Shown: positions 1 through 8,428 of the stretch, piece by piece
Position numbering within the stretch: position 1 is the stretch's first letter
How the letters are laid out: every line of letters starts with the position of its first letter
NCBI GenBank assembly: GCA_947496555.1
Contig: CANMDH010000039.1
Location: 1 to 51,022 of the forward strand
From: an uncultured Aquimarina sp.
GTDB lineage: Bacteria; Bacteroidota; Bacteroidia; Flavobacteriales; Flavobacteriaceae
Reading direction: 5' to 3'
Length of the DNA stretch: 51,022 nt
Position numbers and translations under genes: made by a program
Notes under the pieces: generated by a model
Seen by the model: only the letters and a program-made list of their open reading frames with translations
Told to the model about the DNA's origin: nothing
Database searches by the model: none

Positions 1-40
1 AAAGCAAAAACTCCAAAATAGAAAATAAACTAAAATAAAA

Positions 41-70
41 AAGACTGCCTAAATGTTTTTAGACAGCCTC
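41..70 (-). terminator. Rho-independent terminator after the EEP nuclease gene
   Basis: An inverted repeat pairs positions 43-53 with 58-68, using a few G-U pairs. On the minus strand it is followed by a run of T (plus-strand A at 36-42), and it sits directly after the stop codon at 74. A T run also follows on the plus strand, so it could work in both directions. Confidence 0.75.
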
Positions 71-73
71 TTT

Positions 74-1069
74 TTATGCAGCTGTTACTTCAGCAACAAT
101 TGGAAAGTGATCTGAAGCATTTTTTAATTCATTGCTAAGAGATTGTATGACGATGTCATCTTTTTCTAAATAAGGATTCCACACTTTAGAATTTGACGAA
201 AAAAGTCCTTGACTTATCAAAATATGATCAATTAATACATTAATATTGTCCTCGGTTATTCTATCTCTAAATCTACTCGATGAAGGTTTCCATCCATTGC
301 TGGTCCATTTAGGTTTTGGTAAAACCGATTTTAAAATCATTTCGGGCTCCCACAAATCTCCTAATAGTATTTCTACAGCACTTTTGCTAAATCTATTTTC
401 ATAAAAATCCATACCAACGCCATCATTAATATCTCCCATAACAATTACATTATTGCCGGTAGTCAGATATTCATCACACTTATCCCTGATAGACATGCAT
501 TCTGCATACAACCTCATTCTATCTCTTTCTGATATTTGTTCGTATTTAGCGTAATCTACCGGAGCAAATATTCCTTTGGATTTTGTGTGAGCAATAATAA
601 CTTTTGAAAAATGATTATTGGTCAAAGATTTTATAGTGAGTTCTAATGGGGGTCTATAATGTTTGTACTGTTCTTTGATTAATCTGTTGGTAGTGTCTAC
701 CAAAAATGGTTGGTCAAATTGATTTTTACTACTATTTGTAGGGGTGAATTCTACCTTGATTTTAGAACTATCGTACAAGGCACATAATTCTTGTTGGCCA
801 TTGGAAGGATGACCATGTACTCCTTTGAAATTGTTATTCAGTCCAAAATGATTGGCCCACTTTTCTAATTGGATTGATGCTGTTTTACTTCCGTTTACCA
901 GCGTGTCTGGACCTTCAACGATCCCTAAAAAGTCGGGATTGATAGTAGACACAATGGTGGCCAATTGTTGGCTTCTATTACCTTCATCACCAGTGGTTAT
1001 GGGATTGCCATTCTTATCAAACAATCTCCTCATCCATTCAACATTATAGATTGCAATTTTTAGTTTCAT
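74..1069 (-). CDS. Endonuclease/exonuclease/phosphatase (EEP) family protein
   Basis: This is a metal-dependent phosphodiesterase or nuclease fold; the actual substrate (DNA, RNA, lipid or small molecule) cannot be told. Counting from the longer start at 1084, the visible family motifs are YNVEW near residue 13, a metal-ligand Glu at 57 (IVEG), MGDIND at 216-221, IDH at 285-287 and the C-terminal SDHFP at 324-328 with the catalytic Asp-His. Length (about 331 aa) suits a single EEP domain. No signal peptide is visible, so it is probably cytoplasmic. The start at 1069 (MKLKIAIYN) is preferred because it begins just before the first strand of the fold; the ATG at 1084 is the alternative. It follows accD on the same strand but is separated from it by a terminator. 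Confidence 0.85.
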   Translation of the reverse strand: MKLKIAIYNVEWMRRLFDKNGNPITTGDEGNRSQQLATIVSTINPDFLGIVEGPDTLVNGSKTASIQLEKWANHFGLNNNFKGVHGHPSNGQQELCALYDSSKIKVEFTPTNSSKNQFDQPFLVDTTNRLIKEQYKHYRPPLELTIKSLTNNHFSKVIIAHTKSKGIFAPVDYAKYEQISERDRMRLYAECMSIRDKCDEYLTTGNNVIVMGDINDGVGMDFYENRFSKSAVEILLGDLWEPEMILKSVLPKPKWTSNGWKPSSSRFRDRITEDNINVLIDHILISQGLFSSNSKVWNPYLEKDDIVIQSLSNELKNASDHFPIVAEVTAA

Positions 1070-1173
1070 GATTACAGTATTCAATACGGTACCATAAATT
1101 TAAAATAACGAAATCGTATTTTTAAGAGTGGAAAGCCCTGTTTGTATAGGGGTTAATGACCTATTCAAAACAA

Positions 1174-1198
1174 AAAAGCTTGCATTGAGCAAGCTTTT
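1174..1198 (-). terminator. Terminator after accD
   Basis: A perfect 10-bp stem (1174-1183 with 1189-1198) with loop ATTGA lies 20 bases beyond the accD stop. Adenines at 1172-1177 give a T run on the minus-strand transcript. Confidence 0.8.
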
Positions 1199-1218
1199 CT
1201 TATTCTTTGTTTGTTGAT

Positions 1219-2076
1219 TTAATTTGGTAGTGGTTTGTTCAAAATTAAATCGAGATATAGATTTATTCTTTGTTTTAATTCATGTCTTGGAGTAATAAAG
1301 TCAAGAAAACCATGTTCTAACAAAAATTCGGCGGTCTGAAAACCTTCAGGTAATTCTTGTCCGGTTGTATCTCTAACTACTCTAGGTCCGGCAAAACCGA
1401 TCAATGCTCCTGGTTCTGCAATATTTATATCTCCTAACATCGCGAATGAAGCTGTTGTACCACCTGTTGTAGGATCTGTACATAAGGAAATATAAGGAAT
1501 ATTAGCATCTGCAAGTTGCGCTAATTTTGCAGAGGTTTTTGCTAATTGCATTAAAGACAGTGCAGCTTCCATCATACGGGCCCCTCCTGATTTAGAAATA
1601 ATCATAAAGGGAATTTTGTGCTTTAATGAATAGTCTGCCGCACGAGCTATTTTCTCGCCAACAACGCTACCCATCGATCCACCGATGAAAGAAAAATCCA
1701 TACATGCGATAACGATATCTTTTCCATTAGATTTTCCCACTGCTGTTCTTACAGCGTCTTTTAGATTTGTTTTTTCTTGTGCTTCTTTAAGACGGTCAAC
1801 ATATTTCTTTTTGTCTTCGAATTTAAGAGGGTCTTTTGAAGTAAGGTTTTTGTCTAATTCTTTGTATTTGTTATCGTCAAACAGAATTTCAAAATATTCT
1901 TTACTACCTATTCTTACGTGATATCCATCTTCTGGACTTACATAAAAATTCTTTTCTAGCTGCTCTGCATCTACAATTTTTCCTGTTGGAGATTTATACC
2001 AAAGTCCTTTTGGTACATCCTTTTTGTCTTCGGTAGCAGTTTGTATACCTTTTTGTGTTCTCTTAAACCAAGCCAT
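1219..2076 (-). CDS. accD: Acetyl-CoA carboxylase carboxyltransferase subunit beta
   Basis: This is the beta half of the carboxyltransferase that moves CO2 from biotin to acetyl-CoA, the first step of fatty acid synthesis; it works with AccA, which is not in this window. The 285-aa length and the crotonase-type core ([36 protein letters not shown]) are typical of AccD. The N-terminal zinc-ribbon segment is present in outline (WYKSP near residue 26, VSPEDGYH near 46), but all four cysteines found in E. coli AccD are replaced, by S29, G32, S47 and D50. It lies downstream of the aldolase gene, with a terminator hairpin between them. Confidence 0.97.
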   Translation of the reverse strand: MAWFKRTQKGIQTATEDKKDVPKGLWYKSPTGKIVDAEQLEKNFYVSPEDGYHVRIGSKEYFEILFDDNKYKELDKNLTSKDPLKFEDKKKYVDRLKEAQEKTNLKDAVRTAVGKSNGKDIVIACMDFSFIGGSMGSVVGEKIARAADYSLKHKIPFMIISKSGGARMMEAALSLMQLAKTSAKLAQLADANIPYISLCTDPTTGGTTASFAMLGDINIAEPGALIGFAGPRVVRDTTGQELPEGFQTAEFLLEHGFLDFITPRHELKQRINLYLDLILNKPLPN

Positions 2077-2089
2077 AAATTAATATATT

Positions 2090-2126
2090 AAAAAAGCTGA
2101 AACTCCTTTTTGATAAGTTTCAGCTT
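2090..2126 (-). terminator. Terminator between fbaA and accD
   Basis: An 11-bp perfect stem (2094-2104 with 2116-2126) is followed by a T tract on the minus strand (plus-strand A at 2090-2095). It fills nearly all of the 60-base gap between the aldolase stop and the accD start, so accD needs read-through or a promoter inside fbaA. Confidence 0.75.
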
Positions 2127-2136
2127 GGTTTTTGTT

Positions 2137-3204
2137 TTATAATGTATTTACATTATTTAAATCCTCGAATGCTTTTTTAAGACGAGTTTTAAAAGTAACT
2201 TCTCCCTCTCTTAACCATTTTCTTGGATCGTAATATTTCTTATTAGGTTCTTCAGTACCTTCAGGATTACCAATTTGTGTTTTTAGGTATTCGATATTAT
2301 TATTCATGTAATCCCGAATCCCTTCGTTGAAAGCAAACTGAAGATCAGTGTCAATATTCATTTTGATTACACCGTATCCAATGGCTTCTCTTATTTCTTC
2401 TAGGGTAGATCCACTACCGCCATGAAATACAAAATCGATGTGGTTATTTTCGACTCCATATTTTTTAGAGATAAATTCTTGAGAATTTTTAAGGATTTTG
2501 GGTGTAAGCTTTACATTACCTGGTTTGTATACTCCATGAACATTGCCAAAAGCAGCTGCAACCGTAAATTTATCACTTACTTTGCTTAGCTCTTCATATG
2601 CGTAGGCAACTTCTTCAGGTTGCGTGTACAATTTAGAATCGTCTACATCAGTGTTGTCAACTCCATCTTCTTCTCCACCAGTAATACCAAGCTCTATTTC
2701 AAGGGTCATTCCCATTTTACTCATACGGGCAAGATATTCTTTACAGATCTCAATATTTTCTTCGATAGGTTCTTCAGAAAGATCAATCATATGTGAGCTG
2801 TAAAGGGGTTTTCCGGTTTCTTTATAAAATTGCTCTCCGGCATCTAATAATCCGTCTATCCAGGGAAGTAATTTTTTTGCACAGTGGTCGGTGTGCAAAA
2901 TAACAGGTACTCCATAGGCTTCTGCCATTAGGTGTACATGCTTAGCACCTGCAACTGCTCCAGCTATGGCAGCTTTTTGATCCGCATTAGAAAGTCCTTT
3001 TCCGGCATTAAATTGTGCTCCCCCGTTAGAGAATTGAATGATTACAGGCGAATTAATTTCTGCAGCTGTTTCTAGCACAGCGTTAATCGAATTAGAACCG
3101 ATGACGTTGACTGCGGGTAACGCAAATGCATTTTCTTTTGCATACTTGAAAATTGCTTGTACTTCGTCTCCTGTAGCAACTCCCGGCTTGATGTTGTGAC
3201 TCAT
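2137..3204 (-). CDS. fbaA: Class II fructose-bisphosphate aldolase
   Basis: This zinc-dependent enzyme reversibly cleaves fructose 1,6-bisphosphate into glyceraldehyde 3-phosphate and dihydroxyacetone phosphate in glycolysis and gluconeogenesis. The 355-aa length matches the E. coli FbaA type. Visible motifs are HTDHCAKK (catalytic Asp and zinc His, near residues 105-112), GNVHGVYKPGN (zinc and phosphate loop), FHGGSGS (phosphate binding) and NIDTDLQFA near the C-terminus. It is the first gene before accD on the minus strand. A TATTTTTG -7 box lies upstream. Confidence 0.97.
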   Translation of the reverse strand: MSHNIKPGVATGDEVQAIFKYAKENAFALPAVNVIGSNSINAVLETAAEINSPVIIQFSNGGAQFNAGKGLSNADQKAAIAGAVAGAKHVHLMAEAYGVPVILHTDHCAKKLLPWIDGLLDAGEQFYKETGKPLYSSHMIDLSEEPIEENIEICKEYLARMSKMGMTLEIELGITGGEEDGVDNTDVDDSKLYTQPEEVAYAYEELSKVSDKFTVAAAFGNVHGVYKPGNVKLTPKILKNSQEFISKKYGVENNHIDFVFHGGSGSTLEEIREAIGYGVIKMNIDTDLQFAFNEGIRDYMNNNIEYLKTQIGNPEGTEEPNKKYYDPRKWLREGEVTFKTRLKKAFEDLNNVNTL

Positions 3205-3229
3205 AATTTAGTTTTGGTTTATAAGCTTA

Positions 3230-3237
3230 CAAAAATA
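3230..3237 (-). promoter_or_regulatory. Candidate -7 box (TATTTTTG) for fbaA
   Basis: On the minus strand this reads TATTTTTG, matching the Bacteroidota TAnnTTTG -7 consensus, 26 bases upstream of the fbaA ATG. I see no good TTTG at the -33 position, so support is partial. Confidence 0.45.
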
Positions 3238-3328
3238 GTAAAATTATAACGAAAGAATTTTATTATTATAAACGAAAATATTGTGATTTGGGAATGTACT
3301 ATGTGTTTCTAAAATTGGGTGCAAAGTA

Positions 3329-5917
3329 TTAAAAAGGATAATTAATCCCAAAATTATATACTGCTTCTGAAAATCTGTATCCCTTAAACCATCTTTGATC
3401 TTTATCATTGGCGGGATTAAATGTTTTAAATCCTATATCAAGACGAAGAACAAAGAAATTAAAATCGTATCTAAATCCAAATCCACTACCAACTGCGATT
3501 TCTTGTATATCATCAAGTTTTGAGAATACAGCCTCTTCTTCCTCTACATTATCAAGAACATTCCAGATATTTCCGGCATCAATAAATAGGGCTCCGTTTA
3601 GCGAACCTAAAATGTTATATCTATACTCTGCATTGAAGGCTATTTTTAAATTTGCCTCGTTAAATTCATTTCTACTTAAGGAGCTTCCCGGTCCAAGATC
3701 GTATGCTAACCATGCCCTGTTGTCATTTGGACCACCTCCAAAAAAACTACGTGCAAAAGGAATACTATTTGCATTGCCAAATGGTATTGCGATTCCTCCA
3801 AATGCTCTAAAAGCGACTATATTTTTTCTTCCTAGATCCCAATGCTTTATATAATCCAATTCTGTTTTGGCATATTGTGAAAATTCAACACCAAATATTT
3901 CGAAACGATCTCTGGAATTTTCTTTTAATCCACCAATATTAGAAATAGCATTAAGTACATTACCAGCAAATTCTACTTTTGCACGAAACCTGGAGTAACT
4001 TTCGTCATAAAGATTTTCTCGGTTGTTTTTTGTAAAGGTGTAACTAGATGCAAAAATCAAGTTGTCTTCAGTTAATCTAATTTTTCTTTCATTAATGTTC
4101 TGAATCTCTTGTAATTGATTGGCAGTAAGATCATCATTTGGAGTCAGGCCAAGAGATTCTGTGATAAATCCATCGGCACCATTTGGAATTTGAAGCTCAG
4201 CTTCATCAATATTTGGAGTTCCGGTTCCTGGCTGCACAAAAAATGGTGATGTGGGATCCAGAACTTGTCTTGCAATATCATTTAGTTGGTCATAAGAGGT
4301 ACGGTAAATATTAAAATAGTTATTCGTATTAAGATTTCTTACATATTGAACATTAACGATATCCAGCTGATTGGTTACAGTGTTATTTGGTTTCCATCGG
4401 TAGTTAAATATACCAGTTGCGTTTTGTCTATCGAGACCAATATTTTGCTGCACATTTATTCCAAAAATCAAATTCGTAGTAGGAGACATCCGTTTTGGAA
4501 TAATTTTGTTAGTTTTTATGGGAAAAACGATTTTAGGAAAGGATAGCCTTATATCGGTTCCTACCTCAGAAATGTTGAAAAAACGTTCTCCGCCATCAAC
4601 TGCATCGCTCGAGGACCCAATACTACCCCTTGCCGAAATTTCGAGAATCTCTGCACCCCTAAAGACATTTCGTATTAATAGGGAGCCTCCAAAACCAATC
4701 CCAAAAGCTTGAATTTGAGAAGTGGAGACATCAAACTGAACGTTGGTGCTGTATTTTTTTCTGGGTGTAAGTCGAACATTGGCGATCAAACTTTTCCCCG
4801 TGGGATCATTTTTGTCAATGTCATATGTAATGTTGGGGTACTTAAAAGCTCTTAAGTTATTAATCTGATTATTTGTAAGTGTTCGATCACTTTCTTTAAA
4901 AATCTTACCAGGAGTAATTAATATAGAATTAGAAATTGCTTTACGTGTATATTTGATTTCATCATACCCATAAATGTTGTATCCATTATACGAGGTACTA
5001 TCTGTTGGTTTTTTGTCTCTATTTTGGTATGAATAATCTGTAAATACATTTACTCTACTTATTTTGTGTATTTTGAAAGGTACTCTTGTTACAGAATCCC
5101 CATAACTTACAGGTCGATTTTTAATAAGTAGGTTAAGATTAACTTTATTATCGGTGTTTATGGTATCTGCATCAAATTTTATGAATTCTTTTTCAAAATG
5201 ATAAAGCCCCGAATTACGAAATAAGGAAGTCACCCTTTCTCTTTCTGCTTCAATATCTAAAGTTTTATATTGTTTTCCGGAAAGAATAGTTGAATTTTTG
5301 GTATTCGCTTGATAAATAGAATCAGCCACTTCAGACTCTATTTTGGTTTGAAGAGAATCAATAAAATAAGGTTTATTAAGATTTATGTAGTAATTTACAG
5401 TGGCTCTTTTGTTATTTTCTTCTATTATTTCATAATCGCTTTCAACATTAAACCATCCTTTATTCCAGTAATATGCTTGTAATCTTTTTACAGAACGTTT
5501 AGTTTTAAGCTCGTCAACAATAGAAGGAGGTTCCCCTGTTTTCTTAATCCATTCATTAATACCATTTAGACTTACTCCCAATCTGTCAATCTGCTTTTTT
5601 GAAAAGAAATTTGTGAGTTTTCTCTCACGATTAGGTTTTCTTTTTAACCAGGCATTATACAAAGAATCTTTATTTTCGGAAGCAAGATTATATATGTGTA
5701 ATTCAATAGGAAGTCCTAAAAAAAGAAATGGTTTGTTGTTTGGTTTTTGATATAAAAGATTGTCTAACTTTTGATCTTTAGCCTTGACGCTATCTATAAA
5801 AACTTGATTTTTTTGTAATAAGTATTCACCTTCAGGAACCCTTTTTACCGCATTACACGAAATTAAAAAGATTGTGGTTAGGGTAATAAATAATATTTTT
5901 GTCAGAAAGTGTTTCAA
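3329..5917 (-). CDS. tamL: TamL-like lipidated Omp85 outer-membrane protein (BamA/TamA family)
   Basis: This is an Omp85-family outer-membrane protein of 862 aa. A lipoprotein signal ends in LISC with the lipidated Cys at residue 21, which distinguishes the Bacteroidota TamL type from BamA. Residues from about 30 to 400 look like POTRA domains; the remainder is a beta-barrel with a terminal Phe (NFGINYPF), the usual outer-membrane insertion signal. TamL is thought to pair with TamB in envelope homeostasis; that role is known for the family and not shown here. The gene is divergent from an rRNA/tRNA methyltransferase gene, with only 37 bases between the start codons. TamL rather than BamA is inferred from the lipobox and the context. 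Confidence 0.85.
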   Translation of the reverse strand: MKHFLTKILFITLTTIFLISCNAVKRVPEGEYLLQKNQVFIDSVKAKDQKLDNLLYQKPNNKPFLFLGLPIELHIYNLASENKDSLYNAWLKRKPNRERKLTNFFSKKQIDRLGVSLNGINEWIKKTGEPPSIVDELKTKRSVKRLQAYYWNKGWFNVESDYEIIEENNKRATVNYYINLNKPYFIDSLQTKIESEVADSIYQANTKNSTILSGKQYKTLDIEAERERVTSLFRNSGLYHFEKEFIKFDADTINTDNKVNLNLLIKNRPVSYGDSVTRVPFKIHKISRVNVFTDYSYQNRDKKPTDSTSYNGYNIYGYDEIKYTRKAISNSILITPGKIFKESDRTLTNNQINNLRAFKYPNITYDIDKNDPTGKSLIANVRLTPRKKYSTNVQFDVSTSQIQAFGIGFGGSLLIRNVFRGAEILEISARGSIGSSSDAVDGGERFFNISEVGTDIRLSFPKIVFPIKTNKIIPKRMSPTTNLIFGINVQQNIGLDRQNATGIFNYRWKPNNTVTNQLDIVNVQYVRNLNTNNYFNIYRTSYDQLNDIARQVLDPTSPFFVQPGTGTPNIDEAELQIPNGADGFITESLGLTPNDDLTANQLQEIQNINERKIRLTEDNLIFASSYTFTKNNRENLYDESYSRFRAKVEFAGNVLNAISNIGGLKENSRDRFEIFGVEFSQYAKTELDYIKHWDLGRKNIVAFRAFGGIAIPFGNANSIPFARSFFGGGPNDNRAWLAYDLGPGSSLSRNEFNEANLKIAFNAEYRYNILGSLNGALFIDAGNIWNVLDNVEEEEAVFSKLDDIQEIAVGSGFGFRYDFNFFVLRLDIGFKTFNPANDKDQRWFKGYRFSEAVYNFGINYPF

Positions 5918-5936
5918 TCCCGATTCATTATTGATT

Positions 5937-5966
5937 CAAAAATACATTATTTGTATGGTTAGCAAA
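5937..5966 (-). promoter_or_regulatory. Promoter for tamL
   Basis: On the minus strand TTTG (5963-5966) is followed after 18 bases by TATTTTTG (5937-5944), close to the Bacteroidota TTTG-N19-TAnnTTTG consensus. The -33 element lies inside the first codons of the divergent methyltransferase gene. Confidence 0.6.
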
Positions 5967-6692
5967 AACCAAAAGAAACTAATAAAAAGTTTATATCAAA
6001 AAAAATACCGAAAACAACACGGATTGTTTGTTGCTGAAGGTAAAAAGGTGATTAAAGAATTATTGGATGCCAAACTAAAGCTTCATTCGCTATATACTAT
6101 AGATAATGAGATTTTTGAAGTTGAGATGAGTTCTCAATATAAAATCACAACCGAAGAATTAAGGCAAGTAAGTTTTTTAACCACTCCCCAAACTGCTTTG
6201 GCAATATTTTATATTCCTTTAGGGAATGAAATTAATACAGATGGTTTGGTTTTGGCTTTAGATGATGTTAGGGACCCAGGAAATTTAGGAACCATTATTA
6301 GGTTGTGTGATTGGTTTGGAATTGAGGACCTGGTCTGTTCCAAAGAAACTGTTGATTGCTTTAATCCAAAAGTAATTCAGGCGACAATGGGGTCAATCAC
6401 AAGGGTAAATATTAGGTATTTGGATCTCGGTGAGTTCTTGGTGCAGCAAAAGTCTAATACTAGAGTTTTTGGAACTTTTATGGATGGAGATACTATATAC
6501 AAAGAATCATTGCCAGAAAAAGCGATCATTGTAATGGGAAATGAAGCTAACGGTATCTCAAAAAATATTGAAGATATCATTGATCAGCAACTAACCATTC
6601 CGCAGTTCGGGTCGAATCAAAAAACAGAGAGTCTTAACGTTGCAACAGCCACCGCTATCGTACTAAGTGAGTTTAGAAGGTCTAAAGATTAA
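5955..6692 (+). CDS. TrmH/SpoU-family RNA 2'-O-methyltransferase
   Basis: This is a SPOUT methyltransferase that puts a 2'-O-methyl group on rRNA or tRNA using S-adenosylmethionine. The C-terminal catalytic half shows the three SpoU motifs: DVRDPGNLGTIIR, VMGNEANGIS and LNVATATAIVLSEF (S-adenosylmethionine pocket in the trefoil knot). The N-terminal part (KLIKSLYQKKYRKQ, FVAEGKKVI) is the usual substrate-binding domain. The ATG at 5955 is chosen because homologous starts begin with a short basic helix; the frame stays open to 5874, but that extension overlaps the tamL start and looks like non-coding sequence. The target nucleotide is unknown. It converges on porT with 1 base between the stop codons. 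Confidence 0.9.
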   Translation: MVSKNQKKLIKSLYQKKYRKQHGLFVAEGKKVIKELLDAKLKLHSLYTIDNEIFEVEMSSQYKITTEELRQVSFLTTPQTALAIFYIPLGNEINTDGLVLALDDVRDPGNLGTIIRLCDWFGIEDLVCSKETVDCFNPKVIQATMGSITRVNIRYLDLGEFLVQQKSNTRVFGTFMDGDTIYKESLPEKAIIVMGNEANGISKNIEDIIDQQLTIPQFGSNQKTESLNVATATAIVLSEFRRSKD

Positions 6693-6693
6693 A

Positions 6694-7401
6694 TTATTGA
6701 AAAGTAAAATTAATAAAGATCCCTCTAGTAGACATTTTATCGATAGTAGCTGTATAAGGGCTATTGGGATCATTATCTTTTACCAACTCGTCAGACATTG
6801 CAAATACACCTCGTATAGAAGGGGTGAATTTGAAATAATATAGATAAAAATCGATTCCAAAACCTAGTTCGAAGTAATTGGTACTAGTTTTCATTCTAAA
6901 TTCACCTGAGCTATTATCATCTGGATTATCCTGATTGCTTGATAGATTGATAGAAGTAGATATTCCTCCAACAATAAAAGGTTTAAAATTATTTAGCCTT
7001 TTTGTCGATACTTTTAATAATAAAGGTATATGTACATAGGTCGATTTTACCTCTCTAAAAGATTCAAATTGTGAAGTAAATAAAGGGTTGTTAAAGGTTA
7101 AATCTCTTCTTGTAAAGATTACAACAGGTTCTAATCGAAGGTCCAAATAGTCATTTATTCTCATGTTTCCCAAAAGCCCTACGGTAAAACCAATAGTTTT
7201 ATCTACAATAACATCTTCGTCTTCAAAATCGCTGGTATAGTCAAAATTAAAATCATAACTATTAAGTCCAAGAATATATCCCCAGCTAAACCTTGGTTTG
7301 TCAAAATTCTGCAGGTTCTGTACTTTTTCCTTAGAAAATAATTGTGCACTCATATCTTGAGCGCAAACCAAAATAGCGATGAGTATAAAAAGTCTTTTCA
7401 T
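6694..7401 (-). CDS. porT: T9SS component PorT/SprT, outer-membrane beta-barrel
   Basis: This 235-aa protein has a signal peptide (about residues 1-19, ending DMSAQ) and a small beta-barrel with the FSWGYILGLNSYDF start typical of PorT/SprT. PorT is required for type IX secretion and, in gliding flavobacteria, for motility; its exact place in the machine is not settled. The gene lies 87 bases downstream of ubiE on the same strand, an arrangement I recall as common in Bacteroidota. A generic outer-membrane barrel protein is the alternative call. Confidence 0.82.
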   Translation of the reverse strand: MKRLFILIAILVCAQDMSAQLFSKEKVQNLQNFDKPRFSWGYILGLNSYDFNFDYTSDFEDEDVIVDKTIGFTVGLLGNMRINDYLDLRLEPVVIFTRRDLTFNNPLFTSQFESFREVKSTYVHIPLLLKVSTKRLNNFKPFIVGGISTSINLSSNQDNPDDNSSGEFRMKTSTNYFELGFGIDFYLYYFKFTPSIRGVFAMSDELVKDNDPNSPYTATIDKMSTRGIFINFTFQ

Positions 7402-7488
7402 TTATTTAAAATTTACCTGTCAACTGGTTTAAACCAAATTATATAGACCGGTATTGATCATTTTTTGTCCGTTTAAAGGCCATTTATG

Positions 7489-8217
7489 TTATTTTGAGGC
7501 TGTATAAATTGTTGCAGCACCAAAGGTTTGTGGGTTATCTTCAACATCTATAAACCCAATTTTTTTCAAAATATTGTTGAATGCTTCACCATAAGGAAAA
7601 GCCGCAGCACTTTCGCTTAAATAGGAATATGCTGATCTGTCTTTAGAAAAAACTCTACCGATAAGCGGTAAAATCTTAGTAGAATAGAATTTATAACCCT
7701 GTTTATAAGGAGTTTTTGTGGGTACAGAAGTTTCTAAGATTACAAAAATCCCGCCTGGTTTAAGCACCCTTAAGATTTCTGAAAGCCCTTTTTCAAGATT
7801 TTCAAAATTTCTTACGCCAAATGCAACGGTTATAGCATCAAAATAATTATCTGAATATGGTAAATGTTCACTATCAGCTTTTACCATATTTATTAAATTT
7901 TCTAATTTTTTTGATTTTATTTTATGCTTTCCTACTTCTAGCATTCCTGCCGAAATATCAAGACCAATAATTTCAGAAGCTCCTGTTTTGGCAAGATTAA
8001 TTGCCAGATCTCCTGTCCCAGTGGCAACATCCAAAATGTTTTTCGGATTTGTTTTTCCAACAAGTTTTACAACTTTTTTACGCCACTTTACATCAATCCC
8101 AAAAGAAATAACACGATTTAGTCCATCATAATTGCCAGAGATAGTGTCAAACATCTCTGTAACCTGCTCTTTTTTGGATCTAGAGGTATCTTTATAAGGA
8201 GTTATTTTTTTCGACAT
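7489..8217 (-). CDS. menG: Demethylmenaquinone methyltransferase
   Basis: This is the S-adenosylmethionine-dependent C-methyltransferase (UbiE/MenG) that makes menaquinone from demethylmenaquinone; menaquinone is the quinone expected to serve the NQR complex encoded later in this window. At 242 aa it has the class I motif [11 protein letters not shown] near residue 64, a second motif GLDISAGML, and the UbiE signature [20 protein letters not shown]. Flavobacteria usually lack ubiquinone, so menG is preferred over ubiE. It is the first gene before porT; a TATATTTG -7 box lies upstream. Confidence 0.96.
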   Translation of the reverse strand: MSKKITPYKDTSRSKKEQVTEMFDTISGNYDGLNRVISFGIDVKWRKKVVKLVGKTNPKNILDVATGTGDLAINLAKTGASEIIGLDISAGMLEVGKHKIKSKKLENLINMVKADSEHLPYSDNYFDAITVAFGVRNFENLEKGLSEILRVLKPGGIFVILETSVPTKTPYKQGYKFYSTKILPLIGRVFSKDRSAYSYLSESAAAFPYGEAFNNILKKIGFIDVEDNPQTFGAATIYTASK

Positions 8218-8232
8218 TCAAAAAAATTTAGG

Positions 8233-8240
8233 CAAATATA
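8233..8240 (-). promoter_or_regulatory. Candidate -7 box (TATATTTG) for menG
   Basis: Minus-strand TATATTTG fits TAnnTTTG exactly and lies 15 bases before the ATG at 8217, implying a very short leader. No clear -33 element is visible. Confidence 0.5.
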
Positions 8241-8295
8241 CATTTTTGAGATTGATAGTTAGAATAGATTTGAGTTAAGTTGGTAATAATCAAAT

Positions 8296-8326
8296 TTTAT
8301 CAGTTAGTCAATTTGCACTATCTTTG
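8296..8326 (+). promoter_or_regulatory. Promoter for trkA-trkH
   Basis: TTTA (8296-8299) and TATCTTTG (8319-8326) are separated by exactly 19 bases, matching the Bacteroidota consensus with one mismatch in the -33 box. It implies a leader of about 95 bases that contains the inverted repeat at 8341-8388. Confidence 0.6.
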
Positions 8327-8340
8327 TACGCTTTTATATT

Positions 8341-8388
8341 CTAAGACCAAAATTTGTTATAACATTTATATAAATTATTAGGTCTTAG
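8341..8388 (+). repeat. Inverted repeat in the trkA leader
   Basis: CTAAGACC (8341-8348) is repeated inverted as GGTCTTAG (8381-8388), enclosing 32 AT-rich bases that can fold further. It begins about 10 bases after the predicted transcription start and lacks a following T run, so it looks like a leader structure or operator and not a terminator. Confidence 0.5.
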
Positions 8389-8428
8389 TTTGATTTTATC
8401 TTTAGATGGAAAACAATAAACAATACCA

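Noticed and set aside
8341-8388. Terminator or attenuator before trkA
   Set aside because: The hairpin has no T run after it and no leader peptide is visible, so it is recorded as an inverted repeat only.
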